From: Paracoccaceae bacterium
GTDB taxonomy: Bacteria > Pseudomonadota > Alphaproteobacteria > Rhodobacterales > Rhodobacteraceae
Assembly (NCBI GenBank): GCA_012036325.1
Contig: JAAUPC010000007.1
Location: 1 to 23,625, forward strand
Reading direction: 5' to 3'
DNA length: 23,625 nucleotides
Shown piece after piece: positions 1-7,774 of this stretch. Made by a program: the position numbers and the translations under genes. Within the stretch, counting starts at the first letter, position 1. Every line of letters starts with the position of its first letter. The notes under the pieces are model-generated. The model was not told the DNA's origin. It made no database searches and saw nothing but the letters and a program-made list of their open reading frames with translations.

Positions 1-731
1 GGTCTGTCAGGGCGAGGGCCAGAAGGCGGCGCAATGCACTTCCCATGGGGTGGCGGCGGGGGCGAGGTCGGCAAGGATAGCGCCAAGGCGACCGATCCCC
101 TGCCCCGCTTTCCGCCCGGCCTCGATCGCCCGCAGCATCTGGTTGCGCCAGTCGGCGGCGGATTGGGGTTTGGCGTCATCCTGCGGATCACCTGCGCCAA
201 GGTCTTCGGCAAAGCCACGCGTCTTCGCCCAATCCTTCAGGCGCTTGGCGCGACCCGTGTCACTGTGCAGCGCCATGGCAAGGCGGTCTGCGTCCCAGCG
301 CTCCAGCGCGGCGATGGGACTGGTTCGGGTAGGCCCGCCTGCTGGAGGAGGTCTGTCAGCGTGACGGCGGGGCGCGGGATGGCGTGCCCGGCCAAAATCA
401 GCGTGTCGTTGATGATCCCGTCGGCGGCAAGGCCGTAAAGGGCAGGATCAAAACTGTCACCAAGCCGTTCCCGAAGACCCGCCATCCGGGGGGAATGGCG
501 CAGGGCCACATGCAGGATGTGATGGGCGACAAGGCCCACCTGTTCGGGCAGCGCCAGCGTGGCGAAGTCGGGGCCGTAAGTGATGACTTCCCCCGCTGTC
601 ATCGTCGCCCCGTCGCCGTCGCGGTGGCGGCACCAGAGGCCAAGGACGGCCAGGGCGGGGTCAACTTCACCCAGATGGGCCAGCGCGCGGGCGGCGCGTC
701 GGGTATGCGCTCCCTTCGGTTCTGCCGTCAC
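1..731 (-). CDS. DUF2201/VWA-like putative metallopeptidase, partial, interrupted by two frameshifts
   Basis: The N-terminal part resembles the putative metallopeptidase domain of DUF2201 proteins, usually encoded beside MoxR-type ATPases. The start ATG (731) overlaps the stop of the MoxR-like gene by four bases, so the two are translationally coupled. The expected HExxH zinc motif reads HHILH at residues 70-74, so the catalytic glutamate position is histidine. The frame is lost near 312-320, where a one-base deletion would explain the switch to a frame reading RWDADRLAMALHSD. It is lost again near 31-36, where TPWEVH should continue as LRRLLALALTD. With both shifts corrected the frame is still open at base 1, so the C-terminal VWA-like half lies outside the window. 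Function is unknown; a chaperone or maturation role with the ATPase is inferred from other MoxR-VWA pairs. Confidence 0.7.
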
Positions 732-1828
732 GGCAAGCCTGCGGCCTGCCGCTCGGCGGCGTAATCGGCATAGGCGTCTGAGGTGGCGAAAGCCTCGGCC
801 CAGCCCTTTTCCAGCGCGCGGCTGATCAAAAGCTCAAATCCGAAGGTGGCAAGATCGCCAAGGGGCAGGCCCTGCGCCATGCCCCCCTGCCCCCGCAGAT
901 CGGCAAGGATTTCAATGGCCGCGGGCAGGGTCTGTTCCTTGGCCGCGCCGACCAGGCCATAGACGAGGGCGGTCAGGCCATGGAGCGTGGCCGGGTAAAG
1001 CGCGGCGCGGTCAGCGCGGGGGGTGGCAAGCATCAGGTCGATCTGCACCGTGGCGGCAATCTCATCGGCCAGAAGGGCAAACTCAGCGGCGGGGGCCGCG
1101 CCCACGGTGCCTGCTATCATCACTTGCCGCAGGGCGCGGTCGGGGACGGCGGTCATGATCTTGCTGACGCGGGTCCAGCTGCGCGGGGTGCAGGCGATCA
1201 TCTGGCCCCGGCGCAGGGCGTCTTCGGTCGTCTCCAGCAGGTCAGGACGGGTGCGGATGAAGGCTGCGACAGCGGGGTGGATGCCTGCGGGCAGGGCATA
1301 GTGCTGCAGCCAGTCCTCGGCCGAGGCCTGGACGATCACATGCACCAGCCGGTCGCTGAGGGCGGTGCCCATGTCATAGGCGATTGCGCCGTCTTCGACC
1401 TGATTGCCCGCGGCAACGATCATCACGCTTGCGGGCAGGACGTGCCGCCCGACACGGCGTTCTTGCAAGAGGCCGTAGACAGTGGGTTGCAGGGAAGGCG
1501 CGGCCGAGGTGAGTTCGTCCAGAAACAGGATCGCCGGGGCGTCGGTGTCCGGCAGGTCTTCGGGGCGGTACCAGACGGTTTTCGCCGTGGCATGGTCGAA
1601 ATACGGGAGCCCGCGCAGATCCTGCGGTTCGATCGTGGTCAGGCGCAGGTCATAAAGCTGGGCGCCGATGCGGGTGGCGAGGGTTTGCACCACCTCGGTC
1701 TTGCCCACGCCGGGGCGGCCGTGCAGCATCCAGGATGAGGTAAGGGCACCAGCGGCCTGGGCGTCCCAGGCCGCTTGCAGGACGCGCAGCGCCTCGCCTG
1801 CGGAAACGGTGGTGGCGTTGACGGTCAT
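728..1828 (-). CDS. MoxR-like AAA+ ATPase
   Basis: A 366-residue AAA+ protein of the MoxR/dynein-related type. Walker A is GRPGVGKT (residues 37-44), Walker B is ILFLDE (100-105), and a sensor-1 asparagine sits in the IVAAGN segment (about 137-142). MoxR ATPases act as cytoplasmic chaperones that remodel or activate partner proteins, often with VWA-domain partners. The gene is coupled by four-base ATGA overlaps to a membrane protein upstream and to a DUF2201/VWA-like gene downstream, so the three probably act together. The target is not evident. The C-terminal half (from about 220) is alpha-helical and less conserved. The reading frame is intact, unlike its downstream neighbour. Confidence 0.85.
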   Translation of the reverse strand: MTVNATTVSAGEALRVLQAAWDAQAAGALTSSWMLHGRPGVGKTEVVQTLATRIGAQLYDLRLTTIEPQDLRGLPYFDHATAKTVWYRPEDLPDTDAPAILFLDELTSAAPSLQPTVYGLLQERRVGRHVLPASVMIVAAGNQVEDGAIAYDMGTALSDRLVHVIVQASAEDWLQHYALPAGIHPAVAAFIRTRPDLLETTEDALRRGQMIACTPRSWTRVSKIMTAVPDRALRQVMIAGTVGAAPAAEFALLADEIAATVQIDLMLATPRADRAALYPATLHGLTALVYGLVGAAKEQTLPAAIEILADLRGQGGMAQGLPLGDLATFGFELLISRALEKGWAEAFATSDAYADYAAERQAAGLP

Positions 1829-2511
1829 GAGGCGGCCTTTCGCTTGTCCAGGACCGCCGCCAGCCGGGCATGGGCGCTGACGGCGCGCGCCTCTTGGGTG
1901 ATGCTGCGCAGGTAGCGATGTTCACGGTGATTGACGGCAAGGAGATCACGCTCGCCAAAGGCACTGTCAAAGAGCGTGCCCAGGGTGGCGCGGTCTGCGG
2001 CGTCAAGCTTCAGAAGCCGAGGTTCTGGGTGGTCAGTCTGGACCGAGACCAGCGTCAGGGGGGGCGCGCGGCCAAGTTCGGACTGTTCGATCACAAGATG
2101 AAGCTGGCCTTCGGTCAGCTTATGCCGGGCGGCCAGGCTGCGCAGGATGGCGCGGGCGCGGAAGGTCAGGGTATCCAGTCTGCGCGCGGCTTCATCGAGG
2201 GTGACGCCCCTTTCGCGGGCGGCCTTGGTCGGGCGCATGACCCGCAGCTCAACCCAGGCCACGACGATGACCATGACGAGGGGCGCCTGCATGACTGGCA
2301 TCGCCCATTCGCGTGAATAAAGGGGCACCAGAACAAAGGGCAAGAGCGGGACGATAAAGCGCAGAAACTCCATTTCGAACAAAAGCCGCAGCCAGAGGCC
2401 AAACCCGCCACCGCGCGGGATGACCTGTACCCGGCCAAGAAATTTACGCGGCAGTCTTTGGGTCTGCAGGATGCCCCGGTTGGCAATGGTGGCGTCGGTC
2501 ATGATGAGCAT
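1825..2511 (-). CDS. membrane protein of unknown function, upstream of MoxR-like ATPase
   Basis: I do not recognise this 228-residue protein. It has two predicted membrane helices (about residues 49-65 and 71-89) after a short basic N-terminus, then a charged, probably cytoplasmic C-terminal domain of about 135 residues rich in Leu, Ala and Arg. Its stop overlaps the start of the MoxR-like gene by four bases, which ties it to the MoxR/DUF2201 pair, perhaps as membrane anchor or client. It begins 46 bases after the GlpQ-like permease and may share its transcript. Neither the ATG at 2511 nor the one at 2502 has a clear ribosome binding site, so the start is uncertain. Confidence 0.6.
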   Translation of the reverse strand: MLIMTDATIANRGILQTQRLPRKFLGRVQVIPRGGGFGLWLRLLFEMEFLRFIVPLLPFVLVPLYSREWAMPVMQAPLVMVIVVAWVELRVMRPTKAARERGVTLDEAARRLDTLTFRARAILRSLAARHKLTEGQLHLVIEQSELGRAPPLTLVSVQTDHPEPRLLKLDAADRATLGTLFDSAFGERDLLAVNHREHRYLRSITQEARAVSAHARLAAVLDKRKAAS

Positions 2512-2557
2512 GGTCAGGGAAGAATAGCGCCGGGCGCGGGGTTTGCCAGCGTGGCAG

Positions 2558-3335
2558 TCATGCCCTTAGGGTGAAGCCGCGCGCGAGGTGGTTGCGAACA
2601 AACCAGATCATCGCCACCCCGGGCAAAAGCGACAGGCAGGTCATCGCCATCACCATCCCGATATTCGTCTGGAAGGTGAACATCGCCTGAATGGCCATGG
2701 TGATCGGCTTGCCGCCGGTGACGGTCAGGATGCGGGCAAAGACCACCTCGACCCAAGAGAAGATGAAGCAGAAAAACGCCGCGACCCCGATCCCCGGCGC
2801 GATGGCTGGGATCAGGTGGCGAAAGAAGAAGGCAGGGCCAGAGTGGCCGTCGATGAACGCGGTCTCATCCAGTTCGCGGCACGGCGCGGATGAAGCTTTC
2901 CAGGATCCAGATCGCCACCGGCAGGTTGAAGAGGCAATGCACCAGCGCGATTCCGACGGGGGAATTGACCAGCCCAAGTTCGGCAAAGAGGATGAAGATC
3001 GGCAGGGACAGGACGACCGGCGGGGTGACGCGGAACACGAGGATCGCCAGCAGGAAATGCCGGTCGCCCATGAAGCTGTAGCGCGCGAGGGCATAGGCGG
3101 CGGGCAAGGCTACGGCAATGCAGAGTGTGACGTTCAGAAGGACGTAGATGGCTGAGTTCAGCATTGCCGCCCGCAACTCCGGCGACGCAAGGACTGCGGC
3201 ATAGTTCATCAGACCGAAGCTGCCGCGCGCAATACTCTCATCGCCCAGGGTGGCCGTGAAGCTGAGAAGGATCGCCTGCGCCAAGGGCAACAGGATGAAG
3301 GCGGCCAGAGCCAAAAGGGCAAGGACGCGCATCAT
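2558..3335 (-). CDS. GlpQ-like ABC transporter permease (carbohydrate/polyol type), interrupted by a frameshift
   Basis: Inner-membrane permease of the CUT1 carbohydrate family, closest in my recollection to GlpQ of the rhizobial glycerol importer GlpSTPQUV. The N-terminal helix (LALLALAAFILLPLAQ) and the segment NSAIYVLLNVTLCIAVALPA are in one frame up to SFIRAVPR. The rest, beginning ELDETAFIDG, which is the EAA-type loop contacting the ATPase, is in another frame and ends FVRNHLARGFTLRA. A missing CG or GC dinucleotide near 2876-2881 restores VPRELDETAFIDG and a protein of about 259 residues. The start ATG (3335) overlaps the stop of the GlpP-like gene. No ATPase or binding-protein gene accompanies the pair. 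Confidence 0.8.
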
Positions 3336-4180
3336 TCCCCGCGCCGCCTTGTGGAGACAACGAAGGCCCAGACGACGCAAAGGACGATCAGGAAATAAAG
3401 GACCGCACGGGCGGCGGCCTGGCCGTAGGAGAAGCCCTTGATCTCCTCGCCCAACTCCACCGTCAGAAAGCGGGTGGCATCGCTTGGGCCGCCGGCGTTG
3501 ATCCCGAACGCCTCGGTGTAGATCATGAAGCTGTCGACAAAGCGCAGAAGGAACACGATGGCGAGGGCGCCGGCGATCCGAGGCAGTTCGATGAAACGAA
3601 AGACCGCAAGGCGGCTGGCGCCGTCGATGGCGGCCGCTTGTCGGTAGGCGGGGGGTATGGACGACAGGCCCGCATAGGCAAGCACCACCACAAGGCCCAG
3701 CCAATGCCAAGTGTTCATCACCAGGATCAGTGCCCAAGTGTGCCAGCCAGAAAATTTGTAGTCGAACCCGAGGGCCGCCAGGCCGGGGCCAAGCAGCCCG
3801 GTGTCGGGGTTGATCAGCCCCAGCCACAGCATCGGGATCATGTTCCACGGCACCACCAGCGGCAAGGCGACCAGCATCAGCCCCCAAACCGCCCAGCGCC
3901 CGCAGGTCAGAAGGACCAGCGCCACGGCGATGCCCAAGGGCACTTGGATCGCCAGCACCAGCGCCGAAAACAGGAGGCTGCGGCCAAGCGAGGCCCAGAA
4001 GCGATCAGAGCCGAGGATATCGGCGAACCATTCGACGCCCACCCAATGCACATCGCTGAGGGTAAAGATGTCGTGGAACCCGTAGTTGATGACCGCCAGC
4101 AAAGGCAGGACACCCACAACGCCAAGCAGCAGCATGGCGGGCAGCAGAAGCCACCAGGCGCGGTTGTCATATGGTGGCAT
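3332..4180 (-). CDS. GlpP-like ABC transporter permease (carbohydrate/polyol type)
   Basis: A 282-residue inner-membrane permease with about six membrane helices. The start ATG at 4180 is preferred over the upstream in-frame ATG at 4213 because a GGAGGGG ribosome binding site lies seven bases before it (4184-4190). The protein resembles rhizobial GlpP along its length: NRAWW near the start, GVEWF, PLGIA, YAGLSSIP, an AAxIDGAS coupling loop, LLRFVDSFMIYTEAF and a final YFLIVL helix. CUT1 permeases of this type import glycerol, sugar alcohols or oligosaccharides with a periplasmic binding protein and ATPases. Those partners are absent here: upstream lies a LysR gene and downstream the second permease and unrelated genes. 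The substrate is not determinable. Confidence 0.85.
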   Translation of the reverse strand: MPPYDNRAWWLLLPAMLLLGVVGVLPLLAVINYGFHDIFTLSDVHWVGVEWFADILGSDRFWASLGRSLLFSALVLAIQVPLGIAVALVLLTCGRWAVWGLMLVALPLVVPWNMIPMLWLGLINPDTGLLGPGLAALGFDYKFSGWHTWALILVMNTWHWLGLVVVLAYAGLSSIPPAYRQAAAIDGASRLAVFRFIELPRIAGALAIVFLLRFVDSFMIYTEAFGINAGGPSDATRFLTVELGEEIKGFSYGQAAARAVLYFLIVLCVVWAFVVSTRRRGE

Positions 4181-4246
4181 CAACCCCTCCGGTTGCGGCC
4201 AGCCGACAGGCAAGCGCTGCGGGTGTCAAGGGCGAACCGGTCAGAT

Positions 4247-5197
4247 CTAGCGCCGCCAGACCACCGCGTTTTCGTGGCGCTGGATCAGCTGTTTCATCGC
4301 ATCGAACGCCTCGACCACGAAATCGGCGAAGATGGCGGCAGCGGGGTTCTGGTCAGCCTCGCCCAGCCGCAGGATGCCGAGGTTGCGCTGCGGTTGGGGA
4401 ATGTCGACGGGAAGAACGGTGATCCGGCTTTGCTTTCTTTCAGCAAAGGCAACCGAGAAGGGCAGCACCGCAAGCGCATCGGTTTCGGCCAGATAGTTCA
4501 TGAGGCTAAGGAGTGAGCCACCCGAATAGCGGATGTCCAGGTCGATCGAGCCAAGCGATGACCGGATGGCGAAGAGGTCGGCCAGAAGCGGTGACCCCGG
4601 CAGGGGCGCGACCCAAGGGTAAAGCGCCAACTCTCCCAGATCGAGGCGCTTGGTGCGGATAAGGGGGTGGCCAAGGCGGCAGCAGACGACGTTGCGGGCG
4701 GCAAGGATAGGTTGGAACCGCAGGCCTTTCGGTTCACCCGAGGTGCCAAGGGGCACAATCCCGATATCAAACTGCGCGGCACGCAGGCCCGCGCTGACTT
4801 CGGCCAGATTGCCATAGCTTTGTTCAACCATGACATCGCTGTGCTTGTTCTGAAACTCGGCGATGATCCGGCTGATCATCGCGTCCATGAAGAAGGGCAC
4901 GCCGCAGACCCGCACCATGCCGCGGGTGCCACGGAGGAGGCTCTGCACCGCCTCGGCCGCGCGGCGGCTTTCAATCAGGATGCGGCGGCCATGGGTCGCA
5001 AGCTGGATGCCAAGCTGGGTGGCTTGCAAGGGCCGGTGGCCCCGCAGGAAGAGGGGCTTTCCCACCCGCGCCTCCAGCTGCGCAAGCGAGCGTGAGACGG
5101 CGGGCTGCGCCAGACCCAGCGCCTCGGCCCCCTTGCTGACGCTGCCTGCGTCGACGACGGCGGCAAGCTGGATGAGGTGTGTTTCGCTCAACTTCAT
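4247..5197 (-). CDS. LysR-family transcriptional regulator
   Basis: A 316-residue LysR-type regulator. The N-terminal winged helix-turn-helix covers about residues 3-62, with the recognition segment AEALGLAQPAVSRSLAQLE. The rest is the two-lobed effector-binding domain (about 90-300). The gene is divergent from the aromatic-catabolism genes starting at 5284, with 86 bases between the start codons. That is the classic arrangement for a LysR regulator (as with CatR, ClcR, TfdR) activating a ring-cleavage operon in response to an intermediate, which is inferred here. A T-N11-A element overlaps its own start codon, suggesting autoregulation. It is followed 66 bases later on the same strand by the GlpP-like permease, so it could also affect that operon. 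Confidence 0.9.
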   Translation of the reverse strand: MKLSETHLIQLAAVVDAGSVSKGAEALGLAQPAVSRSLAQLEARVGKPLFLRGHRPLQATQLGIQLATHGRRILIESRRAAEAVQSLLRGTRGMVRVCGVPFFMDAMISRIIAEFQNKHSDVMVEQSYGNLAEVSAGLRAAQFDIGIVPLGTSGEPKGLRFQPILAARNVVCCRLGHPLIRTKRLDLGELALYPWVAPLPGSPLLADLFAIRSSLGSIDLDIRYSGGSLLSLMNYLAETDALAVLPFSVAFAERKQSRITVLPVDIPQPQRNLGILRLGEADQNPAAAIFADFVVEAFDAMKQLIQRHENAVVWRR

Positions 5198-5210
5198 AAC
5201 AAAGTGGTAT
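5196..5210. promoter_or_regulatory. candidate LysR-type T-N11-A box in divergent control region
   Basis: Within the 86-base divergent region (5198-5283), ATAAC-N5-GGTAT forms an imperfect dyad with T at 5197 and A at 5209 (T-N11-A), the loose consensus of LysR operators. It overlaps the lysR start codon. T-N11-A is weak evidence because it is common by chance. No convincing -35/-10 pair was found for the plus-strand operon: TTATCA (5228-5233) and TAACCT (5254-5259) are 20 bases apart. Confidence 0.3.
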
Positions 5211-5283
5211 ATAGACCAGCAGGAAACTTATCAATCGTGCCGCCCCTGCCGCCTAACCTGTGGTCACCGAGGGGAGATCAGGA

Positions 5284-6158
5284 ATGGACGGACGGCCAGC
5301 CATTGGCAGTGAAAGCAGGGTTGCCGCAGAGTTGCGGGCACGGCTGCAGTCCGCTGGTCCCGACCGGCTAAGCCTGGCCGTCGGCATGATTCTGGGCCAT
5401 GCCTTCACCGTGCTGGAAGACCTGAAACCGACCGAGGCCGAGTTCGAGCAGCTTTTGCAGTTCCTGACCGATGTCGGCTATGCCACCGATGCACGGCGGC
5501 AGGAATGGGTGCTTCTGGCCGATGTCTTCGGCTTTTCCGATCATGTGGCAGGTTGTAGCGCCCGCCACGATCCGCGGGCCACGCCTTCAACTTTGGCCGG
5601 GCCGTTCTACCGGCCCGATGCCCCCCGCCTGCCGCATGGTGCAACCATCAGCCGCGACGGTGTGGGCCAGCCCTTGGCCGTGACCGGGCGCGTCACCTCG
5701 ACCAGCGGCCAGGCACTGGGCGGCGCTGAAGTGGACGTCTGGCATGCCAATGGCGAGGGGCGTTATGAAAACCAGGACCCCGATGGCCAGCCTGAACACA
5801 ACCTCCGCGGCAGGTTCGTGACCGATGCCGACGGTGGCTTCGCTTTCCGTACGGTCCGTCCCGGCGGCTATTCCTTGCCCGACGACGGCCCGGTAGGGCG
5901 CCTGGCGCCGGCGGCTGGGCCTGTCGCTGGACCGCCCGGCGCATCTGGCATTTTGCCGTGACGGCCCCGGGCCATCAGCGGTTGGTGACAGCGATCTTTG
6001 ACGGCAGTGACCGCGCCATCGACCGTGACGCGTTGTCAGCCGTCAAGCCCGGCCTAATCGGCACCTTTCAGCCGGGGCCGTCTGGCCATTCGCTGGAAGT
6101 GGCGCTTGTCCTTCTGCCGGAAGCCTTTCCCCAAACCTCACATCTCCAGAGAGGATGA
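5284..6158 (+). CDS. hydroxyquinol 1,2-dioxygenase-like intradiol dioxygenase (copy 1), interrupted by two frameshifts
   Basis: Fe(III) intradiol ring-cleavage enzyme of the catechol/hydroxyquinol 1,2-dioxygenase family, predicted to open hydroxyquinol to maleylacetate. The helical N-terminal dimerisation domain (about 1-105) is followed by the catalytic beta-sandwich with GPFYRPDAP and DVWHANGEGRY. The iron ligands would be Tyr161, Tyr196 (GGYSLPDDGPVG), His220 and His222. The frame breaks twice, at the GG of CCTGGCG (about 5902-5904) and of TCTGGCA (about 5945-5948). Removing one G at each gives DRPAHLHFAVTAPGH and a 290-residue protein with the same spacing as copy 2. Start 5284 is chosen because GGGGAG (5271-5276) precedes it. 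It is the first gene of the plus-strand block. Without the correction the protein would lack both histidine ligands and be inactive. Confidence 0.85.
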
Positions 6159-6162
6159 CCCC

Positions 6163-7116
6163 ATGGCCCTAGTCTCAGGCTACCACCATCTGACGATGAG
6201 CACGCATGGCGTGCAGGAAGATTTCGACTTTTACACTAAGACGCTGGGCCTGCATTCGGTCAAGCGCACGGTGCTCTTTGACGGCACCTTGCCGGTCTAT
6301 CACCTCTACTACGGCTCGCCCAATGGCGATGCCTCGACCATCATCACCACCTTCCCGTTCAAGAAGCCCGGCATCTATGGCCGGCGCGGCAGCAACCAGA
6401 CCCGCACCATCATGCAGGCGATCCCGATGGGGTCGGCCAGCTTCTGGCTGGACCGGCTTAACCGGATGGGCGTGCCTGCCACGATGGGCGACCGTTTCGG
6501 CCTGACCCGGGTGATCTTTGCCCATCCCTGCGGCATCCCGCATGAACTGGTGGAAAACCCCGGCGACACGCGCGCGCCCATCACCAACGCCGCCGAGGGC
6601 ATTGGCGAGGCGCATGGCATCCGCGGCATCTTCGGCGGCACGGTCGCTGTGATGGATGCGAGTGCGATGGAGGAATTCCTCGACATCGGCATGCAGTTCC
6701 GGCGAGAGGCGACGGATGACAACGGCAGCCTTTGGGTCATTCCGGAAAACAACGGCCTCCATTCGGTGATCGAGCTTGTGGTTGACAAGGGCCCGCAAGG
6801 CACCTGGACGCTGGCAGGCGGCACGGTCCATCACCTGGCGTTCAACACCGGCACGGAAGAGAACCAGATCGCGCTGAAGGCCCGGCTGGAAGGCATGGGC
6901 TACACCGATGTCAGCGAACAGAAGGACCGCAACTACTTCAAGTCGATGTACATGCGGTCGCCCGGTGGGGCGCTGTTCGAGCTTGCCTGGACAGTGCCGG
7001 AAGGCTGGGCCAAGGACGAACCCGCTGATGCCATTGGCCAGTCGCTGGTCTTCCCGCCATGGTTCGAAGACCGCCGCGCCGAACTGGTCGCCGGGTTGGA
7101 GCCTGCGAACTTCTGA
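6163..7116 (+). CDS. VOC-superfamily ring-cleaving dioxygenase, MhqO-like
   Basis: A 317-residue protein with two vicinal-oxygen-chelate (glyoxalase/extradiol) modules. The opening GYHHLTM and DFYTKTLGLHSVKRTV match the family containing MhqO and related hydroquinone dioxygenases. Probable Fe(II) ligands are His9, His224 (VHHLAF) and Glu273 (ALFELAW), the 2-His-1-Glu set. It would cleave a para-diol such as hydroquinone or a substituted hydroxyquinol; the substrate is not known. The ATG at 6163 follows GAGAGGA with good spacing. It starts four bases after the intradiol dioxygenase and overlaps the next gene by one base. Having extradiol and intradiol enzymes side by side suggests either two related ring substrates or detoxification of quinol by-products. 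Confidence 0.85.
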   Translation: MALVSGYHHLTMSTHGVQEDFDFYTKTLGLHSVKRTVLFDGTLPVYHLYYGSPNGDASTIITTFPFKKPGIYGRRGSNQTRTIMQAIPMGSASFWLDRLNRMGVPATMGDRFGLTRVIFAHPCGIPHELVENPGDTRAPITNAAEGIGEAHGIRGIFGGTVAVMDASAMEEFLDIGMQFRREATDDNGSLWVIPENNGLHSVIELVVDKGPQGTWTLAGGTVHHLAFNTGTEENQIALKARLEGMGYTDVSEQKDRNYFKSMYMRSPGGALFELAWTVPEGWAKDEPADAIGQSLVFPPWFEDRRAELVAGLEPANF

Positions 7117-7774
7117 TGCCGGGAATCGTCGACATCCAGCGCGCGGGCGTGATGGCGGACCGGGCAAGGGTGCTTTGCATCCTTGCCCACGGTCGCAACC
7201 AGTCGCCCGAGGCGATGGAGACGGCGGTCGTCCGTCATCTGTCGACACCCGACGTGGCCTTTGCCCTGCCCGCGCGGGCGAAAAGTGCTGGTACACGGCG
7301 CTGGCGATTGATCCCTTGTGCGCCAAGACCTGGGCGGAACTTGGCACGTCCCTTCAGCATTTGGCGAGCTTGGTGGAAAGTTTGCGGGATCAGGTTCCCG
7401 GCGCGCCGGTGGTTCTGGCGGGCTTCAGCCAAGGGGCCTGCCTTGCGCTTGAACATGCGTTTACCGGGAAAGCCACCCCCGACGCCGTGGTGGCGCTGAC
7501 TGGCTGCCGCGTCGGCGTGGCGGAGGATGATCGCCCGTCCATGCTGCGACCTGGGTTGCCAGTCTATCTTTCTGCGGGGCGCGAAGATCCGTGGATCCCC
7601 CTGCCCGCCTTTGCGCAGGCCGCAGTCGAACTGGGCGCAAGTGGTGCCAACCTGCGGATGGACGTGTTTCCGGATCGTCCGCATGAAGTCTCTGCCCCCG
7701 AAATCGCCATGCTGGACTGCATCCTTTCCGACCTTGCCGCCGGTCGCGCCCCAGCCTTCGGGGGTGCCAGATGA
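7116..7774 (+). CDS. alpha/beta hydrolase (phospholipase/carboxylesterase family), MhqD-like, interrupted by a frameshift
   Basis: Serine hydrolase of the short phospholipase/carboxylesterase family (COG0400 type). The start MPGIVDIQRAG overlaps the VOC gene stop by one base. An early strand reads VLCILAHGRNQSPE (oxyanion region). The frame shifts at FALP near 7268-7275: one missing C in CTGCCCGC would give LPRAGEKCWYTALAIDPL. The second frame contains the nucleophile elbow GFSQG (Ser105 in the restored protein), the acid segment AGREDPWIP and the histidine in DRPHEVS, so the triad is complete. Restored length is 219 residues. Its stop overlaps the maleylacetate reductase start (ATGA). In Bacillus, MhqD-type hydrolases and MhqO-type dioxygenases belong to the same quinone-responsive regulon, which supports a joint role. 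It may hydrolyse an ester or ring-fission product. Confidence 0.8.

Noticed and set aside
980..1738. A 252-codon open frame on the plus strand
   Set aside because: Antisense to the MoxR-like gene, whose Walker motifs are intact.
3638..4516. A 292-codon open frame on the plus strand
   Set aside because: Antisense to the GlpP-like permease and LysR genes, Gln/His/Arg-rich, no family resemblance.
6175..7347. A 390-codon open frame on the minus strand
   Set aside because: Antisense to the VOC dioxygenase and hydrolase genes, which have clear active-site motifs; the composition is typical of a shadow frame.
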